A stretch of DNA of 48,998 nt from Gammaproteobacteria bacterium (GTDB taxonomy: Bacteria; Pseudomonadota; Gammaproteobacteria; Pseudomonadales; Azotimanducaceae), in the NCBI GenBank assembly GCA_012961165.1, contig DTZW01000010.1, positions 1-48,998 on the forward strand. The letters run 5' to 3'. Position numbers and translations under genes: made by a program. The notes beneath the pieces were generated by a model that was not told where the DNA came from, did not search any database, and saw only the letters and a program-made list of their open reading frames with translations. Positions 34,986-43,305 of this stretch are shown piece by piece; position 1 is the stretch's first letter, and each line of letters opens with the position of its first letter.

Positions 34986-36421
34986 TGAAGACGATTTTTT
35001 TTCTTACTCTACTGCTGATTGTTCCCTGCCTCGCCATTGCCGACCAGGATACACTGGCATACCTCTATGAACCGGTTCTCGGTGAAAGACAGCAATCAAT
35101 GGCCCAGCGTATAAAACTCCATGCGCGGAACGCTGAATTCGATGCTGCCATCTCGCTCTCACAGGACCTACTCGATTCCGCCGATCCGTTGAGGGATGCA
35201 GACCCATCGATCTACGGGCAGGTCATGATTAATCACGGCATTTTTCGTGTTGCCGCGGGCGAGTATCAGCTTGGCCTTTCCATCATAGAACGGGGGATGG
35301 AATTTCTTGAAGCCAGAACCAACCCCTTCGATGAGATCCTGATCAATAGCATTATGGCAAAAGGTATTTGCCAACTGCTACTCGGGTCGTTCACAGATGC
35401 CGAGGATACCTTTCGCAGGGCGCAACACATCACCCACCGTCACAAGGGCGTATACAACAAAGAACAATTACCCATGATTAGTTACCTGACTGCCACTAAT
35501 CTTCGCCAGCGGAACTCTCTTGCTGCTGACCAGCAACAACGATTTAGCCTTAAGGTTGCGGAACAGTCCTATGGACCAAATTCAATCGAAATACTGCCGA
35601 CGCTAGCCAACCTCGGCAGTTACTTTGCTAGTCGTGGCGACACCATCCCGCTGTCGGCTATCACGGAGCTCAGACTGCTGCGCAATATCCTGTTTAGAGA
35701 ATCCATCAACCTGTACCTCCGGGCTATCGAAATCATTGAACTCAACTACGGTGTCAATGATCTCCGGCTTTTAGCGCCATTGCGTGGTCTGGCCAGTGCT
35801 CGGATGTTCGAAATCACCCAGCGAAGATATGCCGAGGTTGCGCTGCTGCGTTCGCTGGAAATAGTGGATTCGAATCCCAATTCAGATCTGACTGATCGAG
35901 CCCAGGCAATGGTCGACCTTGGGGATTTCTACATCATCACCTCTGATGAAAAAAGCCAGGAAACCTACCTCAGCGCGTGGACAATCTTACAGGAGACGCC
36001 GGAAACACAGCAGTTAGCTTCATCTTTATTTGGTTCCCCGGTCAGATTGTATCCAAGAAACTCTCCTTTTCTGTATCTTGATCGCACACCTGACGGTGCC
36101 ACCAAGGGCGATGAGCTATTCGCAAATCTACAATATGACGTTTCACCGGATGGCCATGTTCGAGAGATAGAAGTTATTGACAAGAACGTACCCAATAAGG
36201 GCGTAAGGCTTCTCCGCCAGACTCTCCGGGCTTCCCGGTATCGGCCTCGCATTCACAATGGCGAACTGGTTTCCACAGAAGCGTTACAGTTCCGTCAATT
36301 ATTTGCGGTGTTGTACAGAAAGCCATTGCCTGACGACAAACAAGAGGAAGAAGCAGACACACCCATTGAAGAAGTACCACCCGTGGAAGAAGTATCCGTT
36401 GAGGCAGTGAACGAGGCTTAG
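34985..36421 (+). CDS. Exported TPR-type protein with TonB C-terminal-like domain (paralogue 2)
   Basis: A 478-residue paralogue of the preceding gene. The signal peptide ends at CLAIA. TPR-like helices cover about 35-350 (HARNAEFDAAISLSQDLLDS, GQVMINHGIFRVAAGEYQLG, LGDFYIITSDEKSQETYLSA). A TonB-C-like domain spans about 375-440 (ANLQYDVSPDGHVREIEV, then TLRASRYRPRIHNGELVST). The last 35 residues are an acidic Glu/Pro/Val tail. The ATG overlaps the upstream TAA by one base, so the two are translated together. A shared architecture in adjacent genes suggests duplication and a heteromeric periplasmic assembly. The function is unknown. Confidence 0.72.
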   Translation: MKTIFFLTLLLIVPCLAIADQDTLAYLYEPVLGERQQSMAQRIKLHARNAEFDAAISLSQDLLDSADPLRDADPSIYGQVMINHGIFRVAAGEYQLGLSIIERGMEFLEARTNPFDEILINSIMAKGICQLLLGSFTDAEDTFRRAQHITHRHKGVYNKEQLPMISYLTATNLRQRNSLAADQQQRFSLKVAEQSYGPNSIEILPTLANLGSYFASRGDTIPLSAITELRLLRNILFRESINLYLRAIEIIELNYGVNDLRLLAPLRGLASARMFEITQRRYAEVALLRSLEIVDSNPNSDLTDRAQAMVDLGDFYIITSDEKSQETYLSAWTILQETPETQQLASSLFGSPVRLYPRNSPFLYLDRTPDGATKGDELFANLQYDVSPDGHVREIEVIDKNVPNKGVRLLRQTLRASRYRPRIHNGELVSTEALQFRQLFAVLYRKPLPDDKQEEEADTPIEEVPPVEEVSVEAVNEA

Positions 36422-37071
36422 GTTTCCCCTACAATAAATTCGCGCAACTGATTCGCCAAACCTTTACAGGCGGCATTTCCTGGTCGCGCCAGGATAGGAA
36501 TAGGGATAATCAGGCCTGCAAGATACGATGTGCCATTGGCATCTGCACTTATCTGCCCCGTCGACGTCATCGTCTTCAGGTCCCAGATCGCCGCCTCGTA
36601 AGACGCATCTTCTTCCCAATAGCTCATTCCAAAACACCCACCACCGAATGTACTGATGGTGCAGCTCATGGAACCGCCACTGTCGATGGTTACCGTATCC
36701 CCTTCAATCCAGGCCAGATAACGGACATTGACAGAAGCAATCCGCTCCTTCACCCCTGGCTGGGTAAACAGCTTTCCGAGTTCATCCGCCGACGTGGGCG
36801 CGGTTCTGGGCTCGAACCATGGGTAAAGGTCATCCCTGAATTGATTCTGTCCGATCAGGCGAATGGGATTGTCACCCCTACCCAGCACATCAGCGATACA
36901 TTCGGTAAAACTCTCTTCTGTCTGCTTATCGTTGTAGCTTGCCCTGCCAAGCAGAACAATTGCCTCATCCGACTCAATTCCGGTAGATGAATCCCTTGAT
37001 TGCTCAATGCGAGAAGAAACGCACCCGGACAGGAGCGGCAACAGAACCAGTGCGATAAGCAGATTACGCAT
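36418..37071 (-). CDS. Conserved-type lipoprotein of unknown function
   Basis: A 217-residue lipoprotein: MRNLLIALVLLPLLSGC with lipidated Cys17 (LLSGC lipobox). The mature part has an alpha/beta look with SMSCTISTFGGGCFGMSYWE, which contains two cysteines that could form a disulfide, and AAIWDLKTMTSTGQISADAN. No family is recognised. The gene overlaps the preceding lipoprotein gene by eight bases, so the two are co-translated. ATG 37083, four codons upstream, is an alternative start. Its end overlaps the convergent TPR gene by four bases. Confidence 0.7.
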   Translation of the reverse strand: MRNLLIALVLLPLLSGCVSSRIEQSRDSSTGIESDEAIVLLGRASYNDKQTEESFTECIADVLGRGDNPIRLIGQNQFRDDLYPWFEPRTAPTSADELGKLFTQPGVKERIASVNVRYLAWIEGDTVTIDSGGSMSCTISTFGGGCFGMSYWEEDASYEAAIWDLKTMTSTGQISADANGTSYLAGLIIPIPILARPGNAACKGLANQLREFIVGET

Positions 37072-37801
37072 CAGGGGGACCATCTACATTTTCTGGGGTT
37101 TCTGAACTTTCAATACTTTCAATACTTTCAATACTTTCAATACTTTCAGCGACGCCCGGGGGGCCAGCCGACGGCTCGAACGATTCATGGATCGATTGCA
37201 GCCAGGCCTGGACGGCAGGCTGGTCAATCAACTCAATCGCAATTCGTGCACCACCGTCGCGAATAGCCAGAACCGTTGCCTCGTTAATGGCATCATCTGA
37301 TGAAAATATTCCTCCTTCACCCTTACCGTAGCCGACGATGTTCCAGTCACCAATCTTGGTCCCTACTTTGTCATACATCGCAACGCGATATTCGATCGAC
37401 GCAGAGTAAAACTTTAGTCCGGATATCGAGGGGGTCAAAAAACCATACTTCTCAATCGACGGAATAAAGACACCATCCAGGTTACGCATCTCTTCAGTCG
37501 TCAGTGGGGGCTGATGAACTTCCTGAATCCCGGCAAATAATGATTTTGTCAGATTCTGGAAAAAACGCAGATTCTGCTTGCCAAGGTCGATACGCCAGCC
37601 ACCCGAATCACGAAAAACTTCCTCGTGCTTGAAGCGCCGGAATTCGTCCGAATAGTAAACACCCATCCGGGCGGGAATTATGCTAACGAGCGGAGTCGGT
37701 ACCGTCCCTTCCACTACAACACTGGTAGTACAGGATTGAAGAAACAATAGCATCGCCGTTACATAAAGACTTTGTCTTAACAAGACTCGAAATTGCAACA
37801 C
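37064..37801 (-). CDS. Lipoprotein with C-terminal SIE repeat
   Basis: A 245-residue protein starting at GTG with AGGGG four bases upstream. The signal ends in LLFLQSC, making Cys24 the likely lipidated residue. The body (VVVEGTVPTPLVSIIPARMG, YSASIEYRVAMYDKVGTKIG, DWNIVGYGKGEGG) looks like an outer-membrane lipoprotein domain of mixed alpha/beta type, a pattern I associate with uncharacterised cell-envelope lipoproteins. The C-terminus holds Ile-Glu-Ser tripeptides repeated four times, encoded by a 9-bp tandem repeat, and an acidic/proline tail. Confidence 0.68.
   Translation of the reverse strand: MLQFRVLLRQSLYVTAMLLFLQSCTTSVVVEGTVPTPLVSIIPARMGVYYSDEFRRFKHEEVFRDSGGWRIDLGKQNLRFFQNLTKSLFAGIQEVHQPPLTTEEMRNLDGVFIPSIEKYGFLTPSISGLKFYSASIEYRVAMYDKVGTKIGDWNIVGYGKGEGGIFSSDDAINEATVLAIRDGGARIAIELIDQPAVQAWLQSIHESFEPSAGPPGVAESIESIESIESIESSETPENVDGPPDA
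37106..37150. repeat. 9-bp in-frame tandem repeat (ACTTTCAAT x4 plus partial)
   Basis: ACTTTCAAT is repeated four times from 37106 to 37141, followed by ACTTTCAGC. On the coding strand it encodes Ile-Glu-Ser repeats close to the end of the lipoprotein gene. Confidence 0.95.
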
Positions 37802-38031
37802 TAACCCCTATGATTCTGTGTACACCCCAATCCTACTCGTCCCGCTTAAGGATGCCCAGCAGTCTTGACCTATACATTTTTGAGAGCCGCAATAGATATT
37901 TTACCCCGCGCAATTGAACATTTCCTGCCCACAACGTGTCCAATAGGTTGGAATTGCAGCTTTCCACCCGGTTATTCAGTTAAGCTTCAGCTTCATCAGG
38001 TGACAATCTTGACGTTATCCAGAGAATTTTT

Positions 38032-39774
38032 ATGAGACTAATCGGCCAGTTATTAACTTTTTGCACTAAAGCTCTCGTGATGGCTCTCGTGATAGCTCTC
38101 GTGCTTACTGCCTGCGAGTCACCGCAACAGTCTTCACCACCGCCGACTCCTCCTCCCTCGTCATCGCCGCCATCGAGTTCACCTCCGCCTTCGCAGCCAT
38201 CAGCGCCATCAGAGCCATCAGCGCCGTCAGAGCCATCAGAGCCATCAGCGCCATCAGAGCCTTCAGCGCCATCAGAGCCATCAGAGCCATCAGCGCCGTC
38301 AGAGCCATCAGAGCCATCAGCGCCGTCAGAGCCATCAGAGCCTTCAGCGCCATCAGCGCCATCAGAGCCATCAGCGCCTTCAGCGCCATCAGAGCCATCA
38401 GCGCCATCAGAGCCATCAGCGCCATCAGAGCCCGCCAGTTCACTACCCGAGGCCCAACAAGCAGGCGAGTCGTCGCCACCAGGAAGTGAACAGCAACAGG
38501 GGTCGCCGGAGCAGGCCAGACAACAGGCTGCACAAACACTGAAGAAAGCAGGCGAGCAGGTATCAGAGACCGCGCAACAGTTACCAGAACCGGCTGGAGG
38601 GGAATGGGACCCGTTAATTCCAGATAGCGAAAACTCAAGCCAGACTGATTCAGAGACCTATGAGGATAGCGACTCCTTGCCGTCTTCAAGCCAACAAGAC
38701 AGTAGTCCAGAATCAGATGAATCAACTGAATCAACTGAATCAGCCGAAATGGTGATCGAAAACGGTGCGCCAACACAAGCTCAAGACGATAGGTTGATGG
38801 AAGATGGATCACCGGCCCAGGGTGATGGTGATACGTCTATGGAGAACGAACAAAACGCTCAAGCCGGCGGTGAACTGCCGCCAGCGGAAGGCGGTAGTCC
38901 CGGCAGTGAATATCCGGAGGATCTTGCTGAGGACATTCGGGCTGCACAGGAAGCGCTGGAACAAGCCGGCATTGCAATTCAGGCAGCGGGAGTGGCGCTT
39001 GAAACGGCTGAAACTGATGCAGAACTTGCCGAAGCTGAAAAATCGCTGGCGAGGGCAAGGGTTTCTGTCATCATCGCCGGTCAGGATTTAATGGACATCA
39101 GCGACATATTTGAGGGCACGCCCCAGGAAGGCACAATCCTTGATGCCGAAGAGGCCTTGAACGAAGCCAACGTTGCCATTGTTATTGCCACAGATTCGAT
39201 TTTTGATTCCCGTATCCAGCTACCGGATTTTGGTCAATTGAAGGGAAAGGGAGAAAGAGAGAGAGAGGGAGAGTCAGGGTCTGAATCCGGCCAACCGGGC
39301 GATCAGGGGGAAGGTCAGACATCTTACCCAGGCCGCAGAAACGGTAATGGTGGCAGTGAACTTGACAAAGCACTCGACGATTCTATTGCCATATTTGAAG
39401 GCAGAATCCTGGATGCACGAAATGAAGTATTGGGCAGTACACCACCGCCAACATCCGCTGAAAATGTGCCAGGAGTTGCGGTGCTGGGTGGCAAAGGACT
39501 GGAGCAGGGATCGGGAACATTTGAAGAGAACACGAATGAACGGCTTGAGCCAGGAATCCCCGACGTCATAGAACGTGGAAGGATGCCAGAAGGCGGCGAG
39601 CTAACAAAAACCGGGATCGAAAACGCCACTCCGCCCGTACCGGAAGACGTACCAAACCCCCAGGGCGATGATATTGTTGCCCAACAACTCCGTGAAGCTG
39701 CAGCGGCCGAAACAGACCCAGACCTACGCGCAAAGTTGTGGGATGAATACAAAAAATACAAGGCCGGGTTATAA
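38032..39774 (+). CDS. Long SAP/SEP-repeat lipoprotein
   Basis: A 580-residue lipoprotein. The signal peptide contains three near-identical ALVx units and ends in VLTAC (Cys28). A Pro/Ser segment and then about 26 Ser-Ala-Pro/Ser-Glu-Pro tripeptides follow (residues 58-134). Next come an acidic Gln/Ser/Asp-rich region, a helical segment at about 300-355 (AAQEALEQAGIAIQAAG, ETDAELAEAEKSLARAR) likely to form a coiled coil, and an unstructured C-terminus. The tripeptide tract is expected to be an extended, flexible, partly polyproline spacer, projecting the rest from the outer membrane or across the periplasm. It is the first gene of the rightward operon. Confidence 0.75.
   Translation: MRLIGQLLTFCTKALVMALVIALVLTACESPQQSSPPPTPPPSSSPPSSSPPPSQPSAPSEPSAPSEPSEPSAPSEPSAPSEPSEPSAPSEPSEPSAPSEPSEPSAPSAPSEPSAPSAPSEPSAPSEPSAPSEPASSLPEAQQAGESSPPGSEQQQGSPEQARQQAAQTLKKAGEQVSETAQQLPEPAGGEWDPLIPDSENSSQTDSETYEDSDSLPSSSQQDSSPESDESTESTESAEMVIENGAPTQAQDDRLMEDGSPAQGDGDTSMENEQNAQAGGELPPAEGGSPGSEYPEDLAEDIRAAQEALEQAGIAIQAAGVALETAETDAELAEAEKSLARARVSVIIAGQDLMDISDIFEGTPQEGTILDAEEALNEANVAIVIATDSIFDSRIQLPDFGQLKGKGEREREGESGSESGQPGDQGEGQTSYPGRRNGNGGSELDKALDDSIAIFEGRILDARNEVLGSTPPPTSAENVPGVAVLGGKGLEQGSGTFEENTNERLEPGIPDVIERGRMPEGGELTKTGIENATPPVPEDVPNPQGDDIVAQQLREAAAAETDPDLRAKLWDEYKKYKAGL
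38071..38106. repeat. 12-bp tandem repeat (3 copies) inside a signal-peptide core
   Basis: GCTCTCGTGATG, GCTCTCGTGATA and GCTCTCGTGCTT follow each other in frame and encode Ala-Leu-Val-Met, Ala-Leu-Val-Ile and Ala-Leu-Val-Leu, the hydrophobic core of the lipoprotein signal. Confidence 0.9.
38203..38433. repeat. 9-bp codon repeat array encoding SAP/SEP tripeptides
   Basis: About 26 units of GCGCCATCA or GAGCCATCA (with a few CCG/CCT/TTC variants) run in frame for 231 bases. Order of the A and E versions is irregular, with SEPSEP and SAPSAP runs, which suggests repeated slippage or unequal exchange. Confidence 0.97.
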
Positions 39775-39799
39775 ATGACCCGTTAGCCAGGAACCTAGT

Positions 39800-40984
39800 A
39801 TGGAAAAGCGAATCTCCGTAACCACTAGCCTGCTGATGCTGTCCCTCATCATGCTTACCGGTTGCACGACGACACAGGTCGTTACAGACAATTCGACGCC
39901 AGCAACACAGGCGGCTGAACTAATTCCCTATGATGAACTTCTGGACATTGGCATCCTGCCAGTCGACTCGAATATCCCCGAGGACCTCGCGCAGATTGAA
40001 AAAAAACTCATTGTGCCTGATGTTCGTCGTGCTGAATCGAGCTACATCTCATACCAGTTAAAAGACACGCTTGAGCTAACAGGTAACTGGGGTGCAGTTC
40101 GCGTAACACCTGAGTCCAGCAAATCCGTTGACCTGGAACTTCAGGGGAAAATACTCGAATCTGATGGAGAGCAGCTAAAGGTACTAATGCGTGCAACGGA
40201 TGCAAGGGGCAAGGTCTGGTTTGAGCGGACTTACGAAGACATGGCCAGTAGATTCTCTTACGAGAAACCAAAGGAAGATCCGTTTCAGGATCTCTACAAT
40301 GATATAGCCAACGATTTACTTGGGACGCGAGAAGGACTCTCCAGGGAACAGCTTCTTGAAATCAAAACCGTCGCAAGCCTGAAATTCGCAAGCGACCTTG
40401 CTCCTGATGCATTTGCTGGCTACCTGGAGGAACCCAACCGCGGCCAGGTGAAAATTGTCCAGCTTCCTGCAAAAACAGACAGCATGATGCAGCGAGTCGC
40501 GCGAATCAAGGAGCAGGAGTACCTGTTTGTTGACACTCTGGATGACTACTACTCGAGGTTCTATCGTGACATGAAACCGTCCTACGATGAATGGAGGCAT
40601 GCGACCTATGATGAGGCCATCCGTCTTCGGGAAGTTCAGCGCCAGGCGAGAACCAGGCTTTTAACCGGTGTGGGGTTGATCGCTGTCGGGATAGCAGCAG
40701 GCAGTGAAAGTAACAGCTGGGCAACTGATGCCGCTGCAGCGGGAGCGGTTGTAGGAGGAATTGGCGCTATCAAAAGTGGATTGCAGCGCCGTAAGGAAGC
40801 AGAAATCCATGCCGAATCCCTGCGCGAACTGAGCCAGTCCCTCGGCACCGAAATCACACCTTATGTGCTTGATATCGAAGGCAGGACTATAGAACTTACC
40901 GGCACCGCACAGGAACAGTATGTCCAGTGGCGAAAACTTCTTCGGGAAATTTACGCACAGGAAACCAGTATCCCGTCACAATAG
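39800..40984 (+). CDS. Lipoprotein of unknown function with glycine-zipper-like helix
   Basis: A 394-residue lipoprotein with signal MEKRISVTTSLLMLSLIMLT followed by Gly-Cys (Cys22). The N-terminal 150 residues (LLDIGILPVDSNIPEDLAQI, LELQGKILESDGEQLKVLMR) resemble a small alpha/beta domain. At about 289-325 a Gly/Ala-rich stretch (GVGLIAVGIAAGSESN, AAAAGAVVGGIGAIKSG) looks like a glycine-zipper pair that can insert into or pack against membrane. No family is recognised. AGGA lies nine bases before the ATG, 25 bases after the repeat lipoprotein gene. Confidence 0.7.
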   Translation: MEKRISVTTSLLMLSLIMLTGCTTTQVVTDNSTPATQAAELIPYDELLDIGILPVDSNIPEDLAQIEKKLIVPDVRRAESSYISYQLKDTLELTGNWGAVRVTPESSKSVDLELQGKILESDGEQLKVLMRATDARGKVWFERTYEDMASRFSYEKPKEDPFQDLYNDIANDLLGTREGLSREQLLEIKTVASLKFASDLAPDAFAGYLEEPNRGQVKIVQLPAKTDSMMQRVARIKEQEYLFVDTLDDYYSRFYRDMKPSYDEWRHATYDEAIRLREVQRQARTRLLTGVGLIAVGIAAGSESNSWATDAAAAGAVVGGIGAIKSGLQRRKEAEIHAESLRELSQSLGTEITPYVLDIEGRTIELTGTAQEQYVQWRKLLREIYAQETSIPSQ

Positions 40985-41037
40985 ACGTGCAATAAAAGTA
41001 CAATAGCCAGGCATCGTATTAATCATCGGTCGTGTCA

Positions 41038-43305
41038 ATGAATTTGCAACTCCGGGAAGGTCAAGTGTTCCCGAAACAATATGTTCTGAGTAAAAGGTCA
41101 GCCTCGGATCCCGACTCATCTTCGCCTGTTGAATCCTGGATTGCCACGCACCACCAAACTGGCGATCGGGTATTGGTCAGGTTCATGGCGACGCGTTTGG
41201 ATGACGATACCTGGTCATCCGTCAATAAACGCGTAAGCACACTCCGGGGACTCGTACACCAAAACATTTCCCTCAACGTCGAGGCAGGCATCGAGGATGG
41301 GATTCAATACCTGGTCGAACCCTACCTGACGGATAGCCAAATTCTTAACCTTGACGACCCAGGAACCTGGCCCCTGCTCCAGCAACTATTAGGGGCTCTG
41401 ATCTATGCGCATAATCTTGGCATCGCACACGGAACACTAAGCCCGGGCAACATCATGGTAGACGCGTCAGGGATCGTCCACATCACCGGTTTCGCGTTGC
41501 CTCCCGTTACCCACCCTGCCAATGAGCAAGCCTATCTAAGTCCGCAGGTGCTGGCCGGCAGGGATCCGGGCACTGATGACGATATCTACTCGCTGGGTTG
41601 TATTTTATTTAAAGCGCTTACCGGCAAGAGCTGGAAAAAGGATGTGGAGCTCGATTTGCCACTCGATGCCCACCTTGAGCATCAGCTTCGCGCTATGCTG
41701 AGTGAATCTCCATTTGAACGCCCCACCACTCTTCTTGAGTTGCGTGAATCGCTGGGAAATCATTTCGAGGGTAGCTCAACGGCAATAGAATCAGTCGCCT
41801 TTTCACGCCGATCATCCTCGGTTCTGGAAACGACTACAACTCCCACTCCGGACCTTATCGGCAAACGTCAGGATCAGGCCATACCCCTGCAACGGGTTCT
41901 ACTCGCCGGTGTCTGTCTTCTCATTTTTGCCGCATTGCTGTTTTCGTTTTTACCCACAAACACACCGTCGGAAACCATATCTTCAGCAAATAGTCCCGCG
42001 GTGATTACAACAAGGGGACCAGCCTCAACGTCCACAGCAGCGCCTGTTGTTACCCCACTGGAATCCGCTCGGCTTGAGATGTTCCAGAAACAGGGTGAAG
42101 AGTACGCGCACGATATCCTGAGGCAACAGCTCGACCTGGAGGATACCGGGGTTATTTTCTGGGCGCGCAATGATTATGAAAAAATCGGCGCAGATCTGGA
42201 TGCTGCAGATAACATGTACAGGAATCAGCAGTTTGACTCTGCCCTCGATCAATACAAAGCAGTACTGGCCAGCCTGACTAAGCTTAAGTCCCGGGCACCC
42301 GGTGAACTTGAAAAACACACAGTTTCAGGTGACAAGGCACTGCTTGAAGGCGATGCCGAAACCGCACTTACCTCATTCACGATCGCCACCTCAATAGATG
42401 GTGAAAGTAAGGATTTACAACACAAACTGGCCCGCGCTGAGACTCTGGACCAGGTGCAGGACCTCGTTCGCCAGGGTGAAGTGTTTGAGCGTAATGGGGA
42501 GCTTGATACCGCACGCGAGACTTTTAAGACAGCAAAGGATCTCGATGGCGAATGGCAACCGGCAAAAAAAAGTCTGTCTCGCATTCAACGCGCCATCACG
42601 CAACGAAACTTCCAGATAGCAATGTCAGAAGGATTTCGTGAGATTTCCAGTAAAAACTATGATGAGGCTCGCAAGGGTTTCTCCCGCGCGAAAAAGATCC
42701 TGCCGGATTCAGCTGAACCTGAAGATGGTTTACTGCAGGTAGAACAATCTGAACGCAACGATATTATTTTGGATCACCAGAAAAATGCGCAGGCCCACCT
42801 CGTATCGGGGAACTGGCCAGGGGCAATCGGAGAATACGAAGCAGCCCTGGTGATCGCTGATTCCCTGGAGTTTGCGCTGACCGGACTGGACTACGCGAAA
42901 TCCCGGCTGGCGCTTCAGGAGTCGATTCAGGAATTCCTCCGCGACCCAACCTTGTTACAAAGCAATGAAGGTCTTGCAGAAGCGTCTGCAGCACTCAGAC
43001 AGGCCTCCCGGATAACGCCAAAAGCCGACCAGCTGCTACATCACATCGATATCCTTGCGCGACTCATATCCACTGCGAGAATTGAAATACCAGTCACCAT
43101 CAATTCCGATGGCAAGACGGAAGTGACAGTTCGCCGGCACACGGCCCTCGGGAAAGTGACCAACAAAGTGGTGTTTCTCATACCAGGCCGCTATACGGTA
43201 GTTGGCCAACGACTTGGATACCGCGATGTCCGGGAAGACTTAGTGTTACTGGCTGGTGAACCATCGCCAATACTGGAAATCGCCAGCACAGAGAGAGTCA
43301 GGTAA
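41038..43305 (+). CDS. Membrane pseudokinase with periplasmic TPR region
   Basis: A 755-residue protein. Residues 10-245 have a Ser/Thr kinase fold (IAHGTLSPGNIMVDASGIVH, YLSPQVLAGRDPGTDDDIYS, LGCILFKALTGKSW). The three catalytic landmarks are lost: the VAIK lysine position reads VLVRFM, the HRD motif reads HGT (from 131) and DFG reads TGF (150-152). A single membrane helix at 287-306 follows, then a Pro/Thr linker, TPR-like helices from about 345 to 690 (YDEARKGFSRAKKILPDSAE) and a C-terminal beta domain ending in GRYTVVGQRLGYRDVRE, PEGA-like. It is probably a nucleotide-binding or scaffold pseudokinase with an external arm. ATG 41038 is preferred to GTG two codons earlier. Confidence 0.8.
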   Translation: MNLQLREGQVFPKQYVLSKRSASDPDSSSPVESWIATHHQTGDRVLVRFMATRLDDDTWSSVNKRVSTLRGLVHQNISLNVEAGIEDGIQYLVEPYLTDSQILNLDDPGTWPLLQQLLGALIYAHNLGIAHGTLSPGNIMVDASGIVHITGFALPPVTHPANEQAYLSPQVLAGRDPGTDDDIYSLGCILFKALTGKSWKKDVELDLPLDAHLEHQLRAMLSESPFERPTTLLELRESLGNHFEGSSTAIESVAFSRRSSSVLETTTTPTPDLIGKRQDQAIPLQRVLLAGVCLLIFAALLFSFLPTNTPSETISSANSPAVITTRGPASTSTAAPVVTPLESARLEMFQKQGEEYAHDILRQQLDLEDTGVIFWARNDYEKIGADLDAADNMYRNQQFDSALDQYKAVLASLTKLKSRAPGELEKHTVSGDKALLEGDAETALTSFTIATSIDGESKDLQHKLARAETLDQVQDLVRQGEVFERNGELDTARETFKTAKDLDGEWQPAKKSLSRIQRAITQRNFQIAMSEGFREISSKNYDEARKGFSRAKKILPDSAEPEDGLLQVEQSERNDIILDHQKNAQAHLVSGNWPGAIGEYEAALVIADSLEFALTGLDYAKSRLALQESIQEFLRDPTLLQSNEGLAEASAALRQASRITPKADQLLHHIDILARLISTARIEIPVTINSDGKTEVTVRRHTALGKVTNKVVFLIPGRYTVVGQRLGYRDVREDLVLLAGEPSPILEIASTERVR

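Noticed and set aside
33690-36421. Annotation of the two TPR proteins as TonB
   Set aside because: They have cleavable signal peptides, no Pro-rich spanner and no retained inner-membrane anchor; only the C-terminal domain is TonB-like.
38105-38812. Long leftward open frame of 235 codons opposite the SAP/SEP repeat
   Set aside because: It consists of LMALMALKA-type repeats that are only the reverse reading of the repeat DNA, with no start signal.
41038-41800. Annotation as an active Ser/Thr protein kinase
   Set aside because: VAIK Lys, HRD Asp and DFG Asp are all replaced.
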